Assembly: GCA_050480705.1 (NCBI GenBank)
Contig: JBJHAX010000044.1
Coordinates: 1 to 17,597 of the forward strand
From: JBJHAX01 sp050480705
GTDB lineage: Bacteria > Actinomycetota > Nitriliruptoria > Nitriliruptorales > Nitriliruptoraceae
Direction of reading: 5' to 3'
Length of the DNA: 17,597 nucleotides
In this document: positions 7,442 to 14,307 of the stretch, one piece after another
How the letters are laid out: the number at the start of each line of letters is the position of its first letter
Position numbering within the stretch: position 1 is the stretch's first letter
Program-made: the position numbers and the translations under genes
Notes under the pieces: model-generated
What the model saw: the letters and a program-made list of their open reading frames with translations, nothing else
What the model was told of the DNA's origin: nothing
The model's database searches: none

Positions 7442-8180
7442 CCGTCGACAGCTCGTGGCCGTCCTTTTCGGTGTTGCCGCCCTCTGCACGCTGAGCCTGC
7501 TACCGATCCACCACATCGGGTTCGTCGCGACGGGCGTGCTCGTCGTCGCCGCACCGATCGTCCCTGCCTTCGCCATCTATGCCTGGCGTCATCGACGCAT
7601 GGTTCAGCTGCTGCACAACGACTCGACTCCGCAGCAACTGGCCGGGATCGGGGTACGCACCGGTAGCTTGAGAGACGCGGCGTTCGTCGCCGGACTCGCA
7701 CGGCCCACGATCTACTGTGACCGACAGATCGCCGACCAGCTCACCGCCGCCGAGCTGAAGGCCGTCCTGCTGCACGAACAGGCGCATCAACGTGCGTGGG
7801 ACCCGCTGCGACTGCTCGTCATCGAGGTGCTGCGACCCGTCGTGCGACACCTCCCGTTCGGAAAGCAGTGGCTGGCCTGGGCCGTCGCGCAGCGCGAGAT
7901 CGCCGCTGACCGATACGCCATGTCGCGAGGCGCCGAGCACCGAGACCTGGTGGGTGCGTTGCTTCGGATACCGCCACTGGCCCAGGCTCACGTCGCCGGG
8001 TTCACCTCCGCCGTCGACCTTCGGCTACGTGCGCTGCTCGGCGAGGACATCGGTGCCATGGTCCCGCTCGCGGTCCGCCGAGCATCAGTCATGTTCACGA
8101 CGACCGTGATGGGGCTCGCAACCAGCATCTGGTTCCTGCATCGCATGCTCAGCACTCCACTCGGTCACGTCTGCTGTTGA
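7434..8180 (+). CDS. M56 family (BlaR1-like) membrane metallopeptidase, minimal form without sensor domain
   Basis: A 248-aa membrane protein. Two helices lead (about 7-50), followed by a peptidase domain with the zinc motif HEQAH (H114, E115, H118) and the third ligand in REIAADRYA (E155), then a C-terminal helix (about 215-238). It matches the M56 part of BlaR1/MecR1, but there is no penicillin-binding sensor domain after it, so what it senses is unknown. It is translationally coupled to blaI and most likely cleaves or triggers loss of that repressor. The ATG at 7434 is favoured over any upstream start, since upstream sequence belongs to blaI. The end CC (Cys247, Cys248) just after the last helix is unusual and could be a redox or metal-sensitive tail; that is speculation. 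Confidence 0.88.
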   Translation: MPDRRQLVAVLFGVAALCTLSLLPIHHIGFVATGVLVVAAPIVPAFAIYAWRHRRMVQLLHNDSTPQQLAGIGVRTGSLRDAAFVAGLARPTIYCDRQIADQLTAAELKAVLLHEQAHQRAWDPLRLLVIEVLRPVVRHLPFGKQWLAWAVAQREIAADRYAMSRGAEHRDLVGALLRIPPLAQAHVAGFTSAVDLRLRALLGEDIGAMVPLAVRRASVMFTTTVMGLATSIWFLHRMLSTPLGHVCC

Positions 8181-8220
8181 GTCGATTGCCTAGGTGTGCT
8201 GTCCCGCCAGGAGCTCTGAC

Positions 8221-8907
8221 ATGGCCGACGAGCGCGCCACCCGGACGCGGGACTTCGTGGCGTTCATGCACCGCAGCGGGGTGCTGACCTTCGGGGACTT
8301 CGTGGCCAAGTCGGGCCGCCCGACGCCGTACTTCGTCGACGCCGGCCGCTTCCGCTCCGCGGCCCAGCTCGCCGAGCTCGGCCGTTTCTACGCGGCGGCC
8401 ATCCTCGACGACCTCGGCGGTGAGCTCGACGTGGTGTTCGGGCCGGCCTATAAGGGCATCCCGCTGGCGGTCGCGACCGGCATCGCCCTGGCGGAGCGCG
8501 GCGTCGAGGTGGGCGTGTGCTTTGACCGCAAGGAGGCCAAGGACCACGGCGAGGGCGGGGTGCTGATCGGCCATCGGCCGCGCGACGGCGAGCGGGTCGT
8601 GATCGTCGAGGATGTCACCACCGCGGGCACGTCGATACGCGAGACCGTCCCGTTGCTGCGCTCGATCGCGGCGATCGAGCTGACCGGGATCGTCGTCGGG
8701 GTCGACCGGCGCGAGCGGGGCACGAGGCCCGACGAGGCGGCGCTCGACGAGCTCGGTCGCGAGTACGCCACCCGCACGATCGCGCTGGCGACCATCGACG
8801 ACGTCGTGCGCCATCTGAGCGACGGGTCGGTCGGCGGCGCTTCGGTGCTCGACGCGGACGATCTCGCCCGCATCGCGACGTACCGGGCGAGCTACGGCGT
8901 CGCCTAG
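8221..8907 (+). CDS. pyrE: Orotate phosphoribosyltransferase
   Basis: A 228-aa type I phosphoribosyltransferase. The PRPP-binding motif VIVEDVTTAGTS is at residues 127-138, the catalytic flexible loop FDRKEAKDHGEGG at 101-113, and the N-terminal hood has GRPTPYFVDAGRF. OPRT makes OMP from orotate and PRPP in pyrimidine synthesis in the cytoplasm. ATG 8221 follows AGGAG with 7 bases spacing. It is the only clear housekeeping gene in the block and has no evident link to the copper/redox genes. Its TAG stop shares three bases with the stop of the convergent membrane-protein gene (CTAG), leaving no room for a separate terminator. Confidence 0.94.
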   Translation: MADERATRTRDFVAFMHRSGVLTFGDFVAKSGRPTPYFVDAGRFRSAAQLAELGRFYAAAILDDLGGELDVVFGPAYKGIPLAVATGIALAERGVEVGVCFDRKEAKDHGEGGVLIGHRPRDGERVVIVEDVTTAGTSIRETVPLLRSIAAIELTGIVVGVDRRERGTRPDEAALDELGREYATRTIALATIDDVVRHLSDGSVGGASVLDADDLARIATYRASYGVA

Positions 8908-9332
8908 GTGTCGAGGTCGCTCGTGACGTGTCGGTCCGTCAGCGTCGTTGTCCGCAGGTGCTGGGTCGTCAGCAGTGCGACCGCGACGGACAGCCCGAGC
9001 AGCGCCACCCCGAGCGGGATGTGCCATGCCGATGCGGCCGCGATCCCGGATCGTCGTCCGGCGTAGCCCAACCCGGTCTGTGCCAGCAGGCCAACGATCG
9101 TCAACGTCGCCAGCATCGCCGTGCTGCGACGAACGCCGAGTGCCCAGGCCAGGATTGCGAGCAGCACGGCGATGAGCAGCACGCCGTGTCCGATCCCGCC
9201 GTGTAGCCCGAACACCGATCCGCCGACGAACATGCCGCGTCCGGCGAGGATCGCCTGCACGAGGATCCCGGCGGGGATCAGCCAGGCCATGGCCGCCATG
9301 GCGACCAGGGGAACGCTGCGACGTTGCGGCAT
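8904..9332 (-). CDS. Small four-helix membrane protein (DUF6220-like or b561-like), function unknown
   Basis: A 142-aa protein with four hydrophobic helices (about 8-30, 48-66, 72-90, 103-122). Histidines lie at helix ends: H44 and H49 in FGLHGGIGHG and H104 in AWHIPLG, an arrangement that recalls small heme-binding four-helix proteins and DUF6220. I cannot assign a function. ATG 9332 follows GAGGT at about 4 bases. A hairpin (9360-9377, CGTCTC/GAGACG) lies in the leader. The gene converges on pyrE with overlapping stop codons and is transcribed away from the cupredoxin operator region. Given the neighbourhood, a heme or quinone-linked role is possible but only inferred. Confidence 0.75.
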   Translation of the reverse strand: MPQRRSVPLVAMAAMAWLIPAGILVQAILAGRGMFVGGSVFGLHGGIGHGVLLIAVLLAILAWALGVRRSTAMLATLTIVGLLAQTGLGYAGRRSGIAAASAWHIPLGVALLGLSVAVALLTTQHLRTTTLTDRHVTSDLDT

Positions 9333-9359
9333 GGCTACCTCGTGTTCGGGCTCGTGGTG

Positions 9360-9377
9360 CGTCTCTCCAGCGAGACG
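9360..9377 (-). other. Small leader hairpin upstream of the four-helix membrane protein
   Basis: CGTCTC and GAGACG form a perfect 6-bp stem with a 6-base loop, starting 28 bp before the ATG at 9332. No T-run follows, so it is not a clear terminator. It may simply be chance in a GC-rich leader. Confidence 0.25.
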
Positions 9378-9435
9378 AACCGGGCAACGGCGCCTTGTGG
9401 GAACGGCGCGTATGTAACACGCTGCCCCGAAGGTG

Positions 9436-9816
9436 TCAGCGCTCGACCGTCAGCACGCCTTCCATGCCCGAGGCACGATGACCGGGAATGCTGCAGAAGA
9501 ACGTGTAGGCGCCCGGCTCCAGGGTCACGGTCCCGACAGCGGTTTGGCCGGCGCCTGCGGACACCACCTGCTCGGCGGTCTCGTCGATCACCACGTCGTG
9601 CGCAACCGCGCTCTGGGAGGTCAGCTCGATCGTGATCTCGCCGGCGGTCGCCACCATCTCGCTCGGCTCGAAAGTCAGCACGTCGGTCCCGACGATCTGC
9701 AGCGCACCTTCCACGCTCGACGGTGCAGGAGGCTCGTCGGGGGAGGAGCATCCGAGGGCGAGGCCGACGATCGCCAGTCCCATGACGGGGCGAACCGTGC
9801 GTCGACACCTACTCAT
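9436..9816 (-). CDS. Cupredoxin-domain lipoprotein (type 1 blue copper)
   Basis: A 126-aa lipoprotein with a lipobox ending ALGC (Cys23) and a plastocyanin/azurin-like beta fold. The type 1 copper ligands are all visible: H73 in SAVAHDVV, then C108, H113 and M118 in FFCSIPGHRASGM. It should be an electron carrier or copper buffer outside the membrane, possibly serving a terminal oxidase. ATG 9816 is preceded by a GGGTGG-like box. Operator site 2 ends only 20 bp upstream of the start, so the promoter must overlap it. The gene appears monocistronic; the DUF305 gene ends 106 bp upstream on the same strand and could read through if not stopped. Confidence 0.93.
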   Translation of the reverse strand: MSRCRRTVRPVMGLAIVGLALGCSSPDEPPAPSSVEGALQIVGTDVLTFEPSEMVATAGEITIELTSQSAVAHDVVIDETAEQVVSAGAGQTAVGTVTLEPGAYTFFCSIPGHRASGMEGVLTVER

Positions 9817-9836
9817 CGGCCACCCTTTCCGTAACT

Positions 9837-9852
9837 ACTACAAGAACATAGT
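9837..9852. promoter_or_regulatory. Operator-like palindrome, site 2 (ACTACAAGAACATAGT)
   Basis: Same 5-6-5 geometry as site 1 with one arm mismatch (ACTAC-N6-ATAGT), 20 bp upstream of the cupredoxin ATG. On the minus strand a TATGTT hexamer within it fits a -10 box. The flank AGTAACTAGGT after it on the plus strand nearly matches the flank of site 1, extending the shared sequence beyond the palindrome. Confidence 0.7.
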
Positions 9853-9922
9853 AACTAGGTGGTCAGGTGGGAGCAAAGTGGGGGCGTGTGCACGGGCTCA
9901 TACGTGGAGCGCCGCTTGGACG

Positions 9923-10522
9923 CTAGATCGGTCGAGGTGGAGCACCATCCCGGGCGAGCAGGCGGCGCATCTCTTCGACCTCCGCACGTTGACCACTGAC
10001 GATGGCCTCCGCCAGCCGGCGCACGTCCGCGACCTCGGCGTGCTGCGCCGCGAACTCGGCCATCTCGATCGCCGCGAGGTGGTGCTCGAGCATCAGCTCG
10101 AGGAACTGGCGTTCGGCGTCGGCAGGTACGGCCTCGGCAAACGCGCGGAGCTGCTCGCGGGACGCCAGGCCAGGCATCGGTCTTTCGATCTCGCGTCCCA
10201 TCCATCGCTGCCGTGGCGTGACGGTCGCTTGCGGCTGCTCCCACATGCCGAGCCAGCCCTGCATCCGACCGATCTGTGCCTGGTGCGTCAGAACGATGTC
10301 GGCGGCGAGCGCGGCGACGTCGTAGCTCTGCGCCCGCCCGCGGATCAGCTCACCGATCTCGACCGCCTGCGCATGATGCTCGATCATGTCCTGGGCGAAC
10401 CCGACGTCGACCGAGCCAGCCCCCGGTGTGGAAGGTGCCGGAGTGCGCGTGACCGCCGTGGTGACGATCGCGGTGGCCGCGATCAGGACGACGGCAGCGG
10501 CGAGCATCCGAGGCCAGCTCAT
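9923..10522 (-). CDS. DUF305 domain protein, membrane-anchored, probable metal-related
   Basis: A 199-aa protein with an N-terminal signal anchor (6-25) and a helical DUF305 domain that carries the family's two repeated motifs: DMIEHHAQAVEIGELI (from residue 45) and LMLEHHLAAIEMAEF (from residue 143). The paired EHH residues and Met residues suit metal binding, and DUF305 proteins are common next to copper genes; their biochemical role is not settled. ATG 10522 overlaps the stop of the DUF3105 gene (ATGA), and the longer frame to 10777 is read from that gene and is not credible. It is the last gene of the run starting at 12514. Confidence 0.9.
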   Translation of the reverse strand: MSWPRMLAAAVVLIAATAIVTTAVTRTPAPSTPGAGSVDVGFAQDMIEHHAQAVEIGELIRGRAQSYDVAALAADIVLTHQAQIGRMQGWLGMWEQPQATVTPRQRWMGREIERPMPGLASREQLRAFAEAVPADAERQFLELMLEHHLAAIEMAEFAAQHAEVADVRRLAEAIVSGQRAEVEEMRRLLARDGAPPRPI

Positions 10523-11064
10523 GTGGCAGGCTGGCCGACGCCGCCGGAACACGGTGCGCCGGGATCGGGTGTCGTCGGGCCTTGCACGTAGGCCTCGACG
10601 AACGCGTCGAGTGCGGGGTCGTCGGGTCCATCCAGCGTCAGCTGGGCCCCCCAGGCGGTGGCCACCACCTCGGTCGCGCTCTCCAACGGTGAGATCAGGA
10701 TGTGCGATTGGCTGGCGGCGAGCCGGTCGAGCCGCTCGATCCAACCGTCGTGCACACCGGGCGGATGGGTGATCCACACCGCCCCATGCACGAGCGTGTG
10801 CACCGCGAGCTCGGTGGGCACCTCCTCGACGTAGCGCCCACAGTTGACCCAGATCGGTGCGTGCGCCCCGCCCAGCGGCGGGTCCTCGTCATAGTGGATG
10901 ACCCCATCGAGATGCCGGCGGTCGTCGATCTCGACCGTGCGCACGCCCGCCAGAGCGCCGTGGGCGTCCTGGTTCATGGCGGTCGCGACCCCGCAGCCCG
11001 CCGTCGCCACCGCGAGCGCGGACAGCGATGCGGCCAGCCGGTGCGGTCGCGCGCACGCGCTCAC
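10519..11064 (-). CDS. DUF3105 domain lipoprotein
   Basis: A 181-aa lipoprotein (lipobox ATAGC, Cys24). The DUF3105 pattern is clear: the segment HLDGVIHYDEDPPLGGAHAP (residues 51-70), then WVNCGRY (C75) and LVHGAVWITH (residues 91-100). Conserved H, C and D residues in these motifs look like a metal site, but no function is established for the family. GTG 11064 is chosen because AGAGGT lies 9 bases upstream and it gives a clean signal peptide; ATG codons further up in the open frame lie in Arg-rich non-signal sequence. It overlaps the DUF305 gene by 4 bases and follows the thioredoxin-like gene by 83 bp. Confidence 0.85.
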   Translation of the reverse strand: MSACARPHRLAASLSALAVATAGCGVATAMNQDAHGALAGVRTVEIDDRRHLDGVIHYDEDPPLGGAHAPIWVNCGRYVEEVPTELAVHTLVHGAVWITHPPGVHDGWIERLDRLAASQSHILISPLESATEVVATAWGAQLTLDGPDDPALDAFVEAYVQGPTTPDPGAPCSGGVGQPAT

Positions 11065-11147
11065 CGGATCAACACCTCTGCTCGGAGGGCGCACCTTTCC
11101 CTGCCGCTCCCGCCAACCGACGCATGATCGTGTCCCATCAGCTGCTC

Positions 11148-12107
11148 CTATGACGCCAGCAGGGCGCGGACGGCTTCGAGATCGGCCACGTTGTCCCACC
11201 GGCCCAGCACCACGCCATCGGCTCCGACGACGAACAGCCACGGCTCGTGACCGTCCCCGTCGGCGGCGATCCATGCTTCCGCGGCAGGATGCAGTTGCCG
11301 CTGCTCGAAGTCCTCCCACACCTCGATGTGGATCGTGTCCACGTCCTCGGGCAGCTCGACCGCCAGCTCCTCGAGTTGCTCGGTGATCGGACCGCAGAAC
11401 CGCGACACGCAATACACCGGCGTCGACAGCAGCACGACCGCACGCCTTCCGGCGGCGAGGCTGGACTCCAGCGTCGTCGCATGCAGCTGTGGGTCGGGAA
11501 CCTCCCCGCCGTCACGCGCCCGCGAGTCGATGACCGCCGGCGCGACGTCGCTGCCAACCGTCGGGTTGGCCACGGTGGGCGCCACATCGCCCACGTCGGG
11601 CACCGTGGTCGCCGCGGCGACGTCGAAGGTCGTGGTGCCCTGAAGCGACTCCCCATCGACCTGCGCGACGACACCGACCCCGTAGCGTCCCGGCCGGTCG
11701 AAGTCGAAGGCCGTCTCGTACACGCCCACAATCGACCCGTCGCCCTGCTGGGGCCCGTCGACCGGCTGTGCGGGCCCGAGCCCCGGAACCACCAGGAACC
11801 GCGCCACCTCCGGCGACCCGACCTGCTCAGGCTGCTGGGTGCCGTCCTCGCCGAAGTAGAACAGCGTCATCGACACCTCCCCGCCGACGAGGAGCCCCCC
11901 GTCCGTCAGCACCAGGCCAGCGGTCAGCCGCCGCGCATCGCCGACGGCCAGGTCGTAGGAGGCCATCGCGACCTGCACGGGTTGATCGGCCGCCGATTGA
12001 GGGCCGTCATCACCCGCCGGCTCATCGACGGCGGGGCTGCACCCGGCTACTAGCAGTGCGACCACGCTGAGCGGCACGCCGATCGTCCTCGTCAGGAACC
12101 GACGCAT
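11148..12107 (-). CDS. Thioredoxin-like lipoprotein with N-terminal beta domain and CVSRFC motif
   Basis: A 319-aa lipoprotein (Cys23 in LVAGC). Residues about 43-165 form a beta-rich domain of the kind found in FixH/YtkA-like extracytoplasmic proteins; a Val/Ala/Pro linker follows; residues about 205-319 form a thioredoxin-like fold. The redox motif is spaced by four residues, CVSRFC (C233, C238), followed by GP, unlike the CxxC of TlpA or DsbA. Four-residue spacing may tune it toward copper binding or a different thiol chemistry. ATG 12107 is set by a GAGGAGGA box 6 bases upstream. It overlaps the preceding 140-aa gene by 16 bases. Function unknown; a thiol or copper carrier on the outer face is my inference. 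Confidence 0.82.
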   Translation of the reverse strand: MRRFLTRTIGVPLSVVALLVAGCSPAVDEPAGDDGPQSAADQPVQVAMASYDLAVGDARRLTAGLVLTDGGLLVGGEVSMTLFYFGEDGTQQPEQVGSPEVARFLVVPGLGPAQPVDGPQQGDGSIVGVYETAFDFDRPGRYGVGVVAQVDGESLQGTTTFDVAAATTVPDVGDVAPTVANPTVGSDVAPAVIDSRARDGGEVPDPQLHATTLESSLAAGRRAVVLLSTPVYCVSRFCGPITEQLEELAVELPEDVDTIHIEVWEDFEQRQLHPAAEAWIAADGDGHEPWLFVVGADGVVLGRWDNVADLEAVRALLAS

Positions 12108-12514
12108 CGACCATCCTCCTCTACCAGTTCGGCCAGCTCGGCCAGACGCTGCGCGAGATCGCGGCCGGTCATCTCGCTGCTGATCGCCTGCTCGACCCGA
12201 TACTTGGCCTCGAACAGTCGTGCCGCACGCCCGCGGTCGACATCGAGAAGCTCGCCCGCCACGACGTGCAGCGGCTCGTGCGCGTCGATCATGAAACGCG
12301 CGCCAGCGGCCGTCGGGTCTTGCGGCGCCTGCTCGGCGAGTACGCACAGCCGTTGGGCAACTCCGTCCGTGTCAACGGGTCGCAGACCCCACCACGAGGT
12401 CAACACACCAGAGCCGAGAACGGCCACGACGGCGCCGCCCACGACCGCCCGTTGGAGGAGCTTGCTCGGCACGATGTGACCGATCGTGATGTACGGATGC
12501 TGTCGTGCCCGCAT
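12092..12514 (-). CDS. Membrane-anchored hypothetical protein, first gene of the thioredoxin/DUF3105/DUF305 run
   Basis: A 140-aa protein of no family I recognise. It has one N-terminal membrane helix (about 22-42, VVGGAVVAVLGSGVL) and an extracytoplasmic alpha-helical part with two cysteines, C57 (QRLCVLAEQ) and C138 near the end (DGRCVGS), and conserved-looking acidic and His positions (IDAHEPLHVVAGELLDVDR). The start is uncertain: ATG 12514 has a weak ribosome site, but it sits 23 bp after palindrome 12538-12553, the same distance as seen for other sites, which favours it. GTG 12472 is possible. It overlaps the thioredoxin-like gene by 16 bases and runs divergent from ccdA. Confidence 0.65.
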   Translation of the reverse strand: MRARQHPYITIGHIVPSKLLQRAVVGGAVVAVLGSGVLTSWWGLRPVDTDGVAQRLCVLAEQAPQDPTAAGARFMIDAHEPLHVVAGELLDVDRGRAARLFEAKYRVEQAISSEMTGRDLAQRLAELAELVEEDGRCVGS

Positions 12515-12536
12515 CGAAGCGCCGCGCCCACGATGG

Positions 12537-12554
12537 TACGACGGGCGTGTCGTA
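12537..12554. promoter_or_regulatory. Operator-like palindrome, variant site 5 (TACGACGGGCGTGTCGTA)
   Basis: This is a perfect 6-6-6 inverted repeat. Its inner 16 bases, ACGAC-N6-GTCGT, match the ACTAC-N6-GTAGT sites except for one symmetric change in each arm. It lies 23 bp upstream of the ATG at 12514, a distance like that of sites 2 and 3. The matched spacing, symmetry and position make chance less likely, though the central change may mean weaker binding or another regulator. Confidence 0.5.
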
Positions 12555-12674
12555 GATGCGAACGGCGCTCGGCTCCAGCCCGCGGGTGCGGGATGAGGTC
12601 GGTGGTACCGGTGGGGGGCGCGTCGATGTCGGCGATCCTGATCGCGCCAGCGGCCGGAGCCGACGACTCGAACC

Positions 12675-12690
12675 ACTACGGTAACGTAGT
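12675..12690. promoter_or_regulatory. Operator-like palindrome, site 3 (ACTACGGTAACGTAGT)
   Basis: A perfect 5-6-5 inverted repeat ending 23 bp before the ccdA GTG. A TAACGT hexamer (12682-12687) inside it fits a -10 box for ccdA. It shares the divergent region with variant site 5, which faces the opposite operon. Confidence 0.75.
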
Positions 12691-12713
12691 AGCAGAGTCG
12701 TCTTGGGAGCCAT

Positions 12714-13439
12714 GTGGCCGAGTTGTTCGGGCTCGCTGCGCTGGCGGTCGTAGCCGGCGTCATCTCGTTCGCTTCGCCATGCACGGTTCCGCTGGTGCCC
12801 GGCTATGTCGCGTACGTGAGTGGTCTTCGCGGCAGCGACGGACATCCGCAGCTGCGTACTGCGCTCGCAGGTAGCGCTCTTTTCGTAGGTGGCTTCACCG
12901 TCGTCTTCGCGGCGTTCGGCGCCACCGCGTCGGCGCTGGGATGGTGGCTGGCAAGCAGGGGGATCCTGCTCGAACGCATCGCCGGAGCGGTGGTCATCGT
13001 CATGGGCCTGGCTCTCGCCGGGATCCTCCGGTGGCCGATGCTGGCCCGATCGGTGCAGCTCGACCCGACACGGCTGAGCCGCGGCCTTGCTGGGGCCTTC
13101 CCCCTAGGGATGGCGTTCGGAGCTGGCTGGACGCCCTGCATCGGTCCGGTCCTCGCGGGCGTTCTCGCGATCGCCGCGACCGAGGCGACCCTGGGCCGCG
13201 GAGTGTTCCTGCTGGCGTTCTACTCCCTGGGGTTGGGTGTGCCGTTCCTGGGCGTCGCCTATGCGGTTGCGCGGGGCTACGACCGTTTCGCGTGGCTGCG
13301 TCGGCGTAGTCCTACGATCCAGCGCCTCGGAGGTTGGCTGCTCGTCGCCATCGGCGTCTCGATGGTCACCGGCATCTGGGCACAGCTCATGAGCGGCGCA
13401 TTGTCGTGGTTCGCACGACTCGGTTGGCCTCCGATATGA
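12714..13439 (+). CDS. ccdA: Cytochrome c biogenesis protein CcdA (DsbD transmembrane family)
   Basis: A 241-aa protein with six hydrophobic helices. The two intramembrane redox cysteines are in the expected motifs: C23 in SFASPCTVPLVPGY and C142 in GWTPCIGPVL. CcdA moves reducing power from cytoplasmic thioredoxin across the membrane to outer thiol proteins such as CcmG/ResA-type thioredoxins and, in some organisms, Sco or other copper proteins. The GTG at 12714 follows GGGAG by 4 bases; the nearby ATG at 12712 is in another frame. Palindrome site 3 overlaps its probable promoter. Its likely partner, the CcmG/TlpA protein, is at 15969-16586. Confidence 0.93.
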   Translation: MAELFGLAALAVVAGVISFASPCTVPLVPGYVAYVSGLRGSDGHPQLRTALAGSALFVGGFTVVFAAFGATASALGWWLASRGILLERIAGAVVIVMGLALAGILRWPMLARSVQLDPTRLSRGLAGAFPLGMAFGAGWTPCIGPVLAGVLAIAATEATLGRGVFLLAFYSLGLGVPFLGVAYAVARGYDRFAWLRRRSPTIQRLGGWLLVAIGVSMVTGIWAQLMSGALSWFARLGWPPI

Positions 13440-13554
13440 CCATCACACCGACGCTGACGTGGCTCCGGGCCATGAGCAGGCACGCGGCGCCTGCCCTTCG
13501 CCGGACCATTCCGTCGTGTGCCCGCACGGAGCCGTTCGACGGCGCACCTTCCAG

Positions 13555-14277
13555 ATGAAGCGATCGAGCCCCCAGGAGCGGCCGTACCCGGTCTGGTTGG
13601 CGCTCCTGACGACGGCACTCTTCGTGTCGCCCAACCTGGTCGTCTTCGCCACAGGTGACGTCGCGTCACCCGAGCCTGGCTACGGTCCGTCGGTCGTTGC
13701 GCTCGTGGCCACACTCGTCCTGCAGCTCGTCCTGTTCACCGCAGCACTCCTGCCCTTGCTGCTCGCCAGGCGGCTCGATCGAAGACTGCTCGGACCCGCA
13801 CGCCGCCGTTGGTCGACGAGAGCGGTTGCTGTCGGCGTGGCTGTGGGCATCATCGCGGCCGTCGCGTCGTACGCCGTCAACGCAGCCCTGGTGATACTGC
13901 TCGGCGCGCGTGAACCGGTGCAGCAGCGACTGCTCGACGATGCTGTTGCAGGCGGTCCAACGCTGCTGCTCGTGGCCGCGATCGCGGTCGTCGTGGCGCC
14001 GGTCACCGAGGAGATCGTCTTCCGTGGTGTGCTGTTCCGCTCGCTACGTGATCGCTTCGGCACATGGCTCGGCGTGTTCGCCTCGGCGGCCATCTTCTCC
14101 TTGGTCCACGTCGAGGTGCTGGTGAGCCAGCCCGCCGCCCTGGCCGGCCTGTTCGCGATCGGGGTGGTCCTTGCCGGCGCGTACGCGCGTACGGGAAACC
14201 TCGTCGTCGCGATCATTGGGCATGCGACGTTCAATGCGGTGTCGCTCAGCCTTGCCGTCATGCTCGACGCCGGATGA
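13555..14277 (+). CDS. CPBP family intramembrane metalloprotease (Rce1/CAAX-like)
   Basis: A 240-aa membrane protein with about six helices and the full set of CPBP motifs: EEIVFRG (E152, E153, R157), FSLVHVE (H185) and IGHATFN (H223, N227). These residues form the metalloprotease active site in Rce1-type enzymes; bacterial members process peptides or act in membrane protein quality control, and the substrate here is unknown. ATG 13555 is chosen since it gives a normal N-terminus before the first helix, but no strong ribosome site precedes it; GTG 13459 would add 32 residues of unlikely composition. It follows ccdA by 115 bp on the same strand with no obvious terminator and is not clearly part of the palindrome-linked set. 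Confidence 0.85.
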   Translation: MKRSSPQERPYPVWLALLTTALFVSPNLVVFATGDVASPEPGYGPSVVALVATLVLQLVLFTAALLPLLLARRLDRRLLGPARRRWSTRAVAVGVAVGIIAAVASYAVNAALVILLGAREPVQQRLLDDAVAGGPTLLLVAAIAVVVAPVTEEIVFRGVLFRSLRDRFGTWLGVFASAAIFSLVHVEVLVSQPAALAGLFAIGVVLAGAYARTGNLVVAIIGHATFNAVSLSLAVMLDAG

Positions 14278-14307
14278 GCGAGGTTCGAGGCGGCTCGAGG
14301 AGTCGCA

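Noticed and set aside
8149..9420. 423-aa minus-strand open frame over pyrE
   Set aside because: pyrE has full catalytic motifs on the other strand; this frame is an Arg-rich shadow.
11119..11134. GACGC-ATGATC-GTGTC, a dyad with a 6-base centre upstream of the DUF3105 gene
   Set aside because: Arms are imperfect and do not match ACTAC or ACGAC; it is 54 bp from the start and inside an operon gap, so it fits chance.
12541..12713. Plus-strand short frame from ATG 12556 in the divergent ccdA region
   Set aside because: It has no ribosome site or protein-like features and covers two operator dyads, so it reads as promoter DNA.
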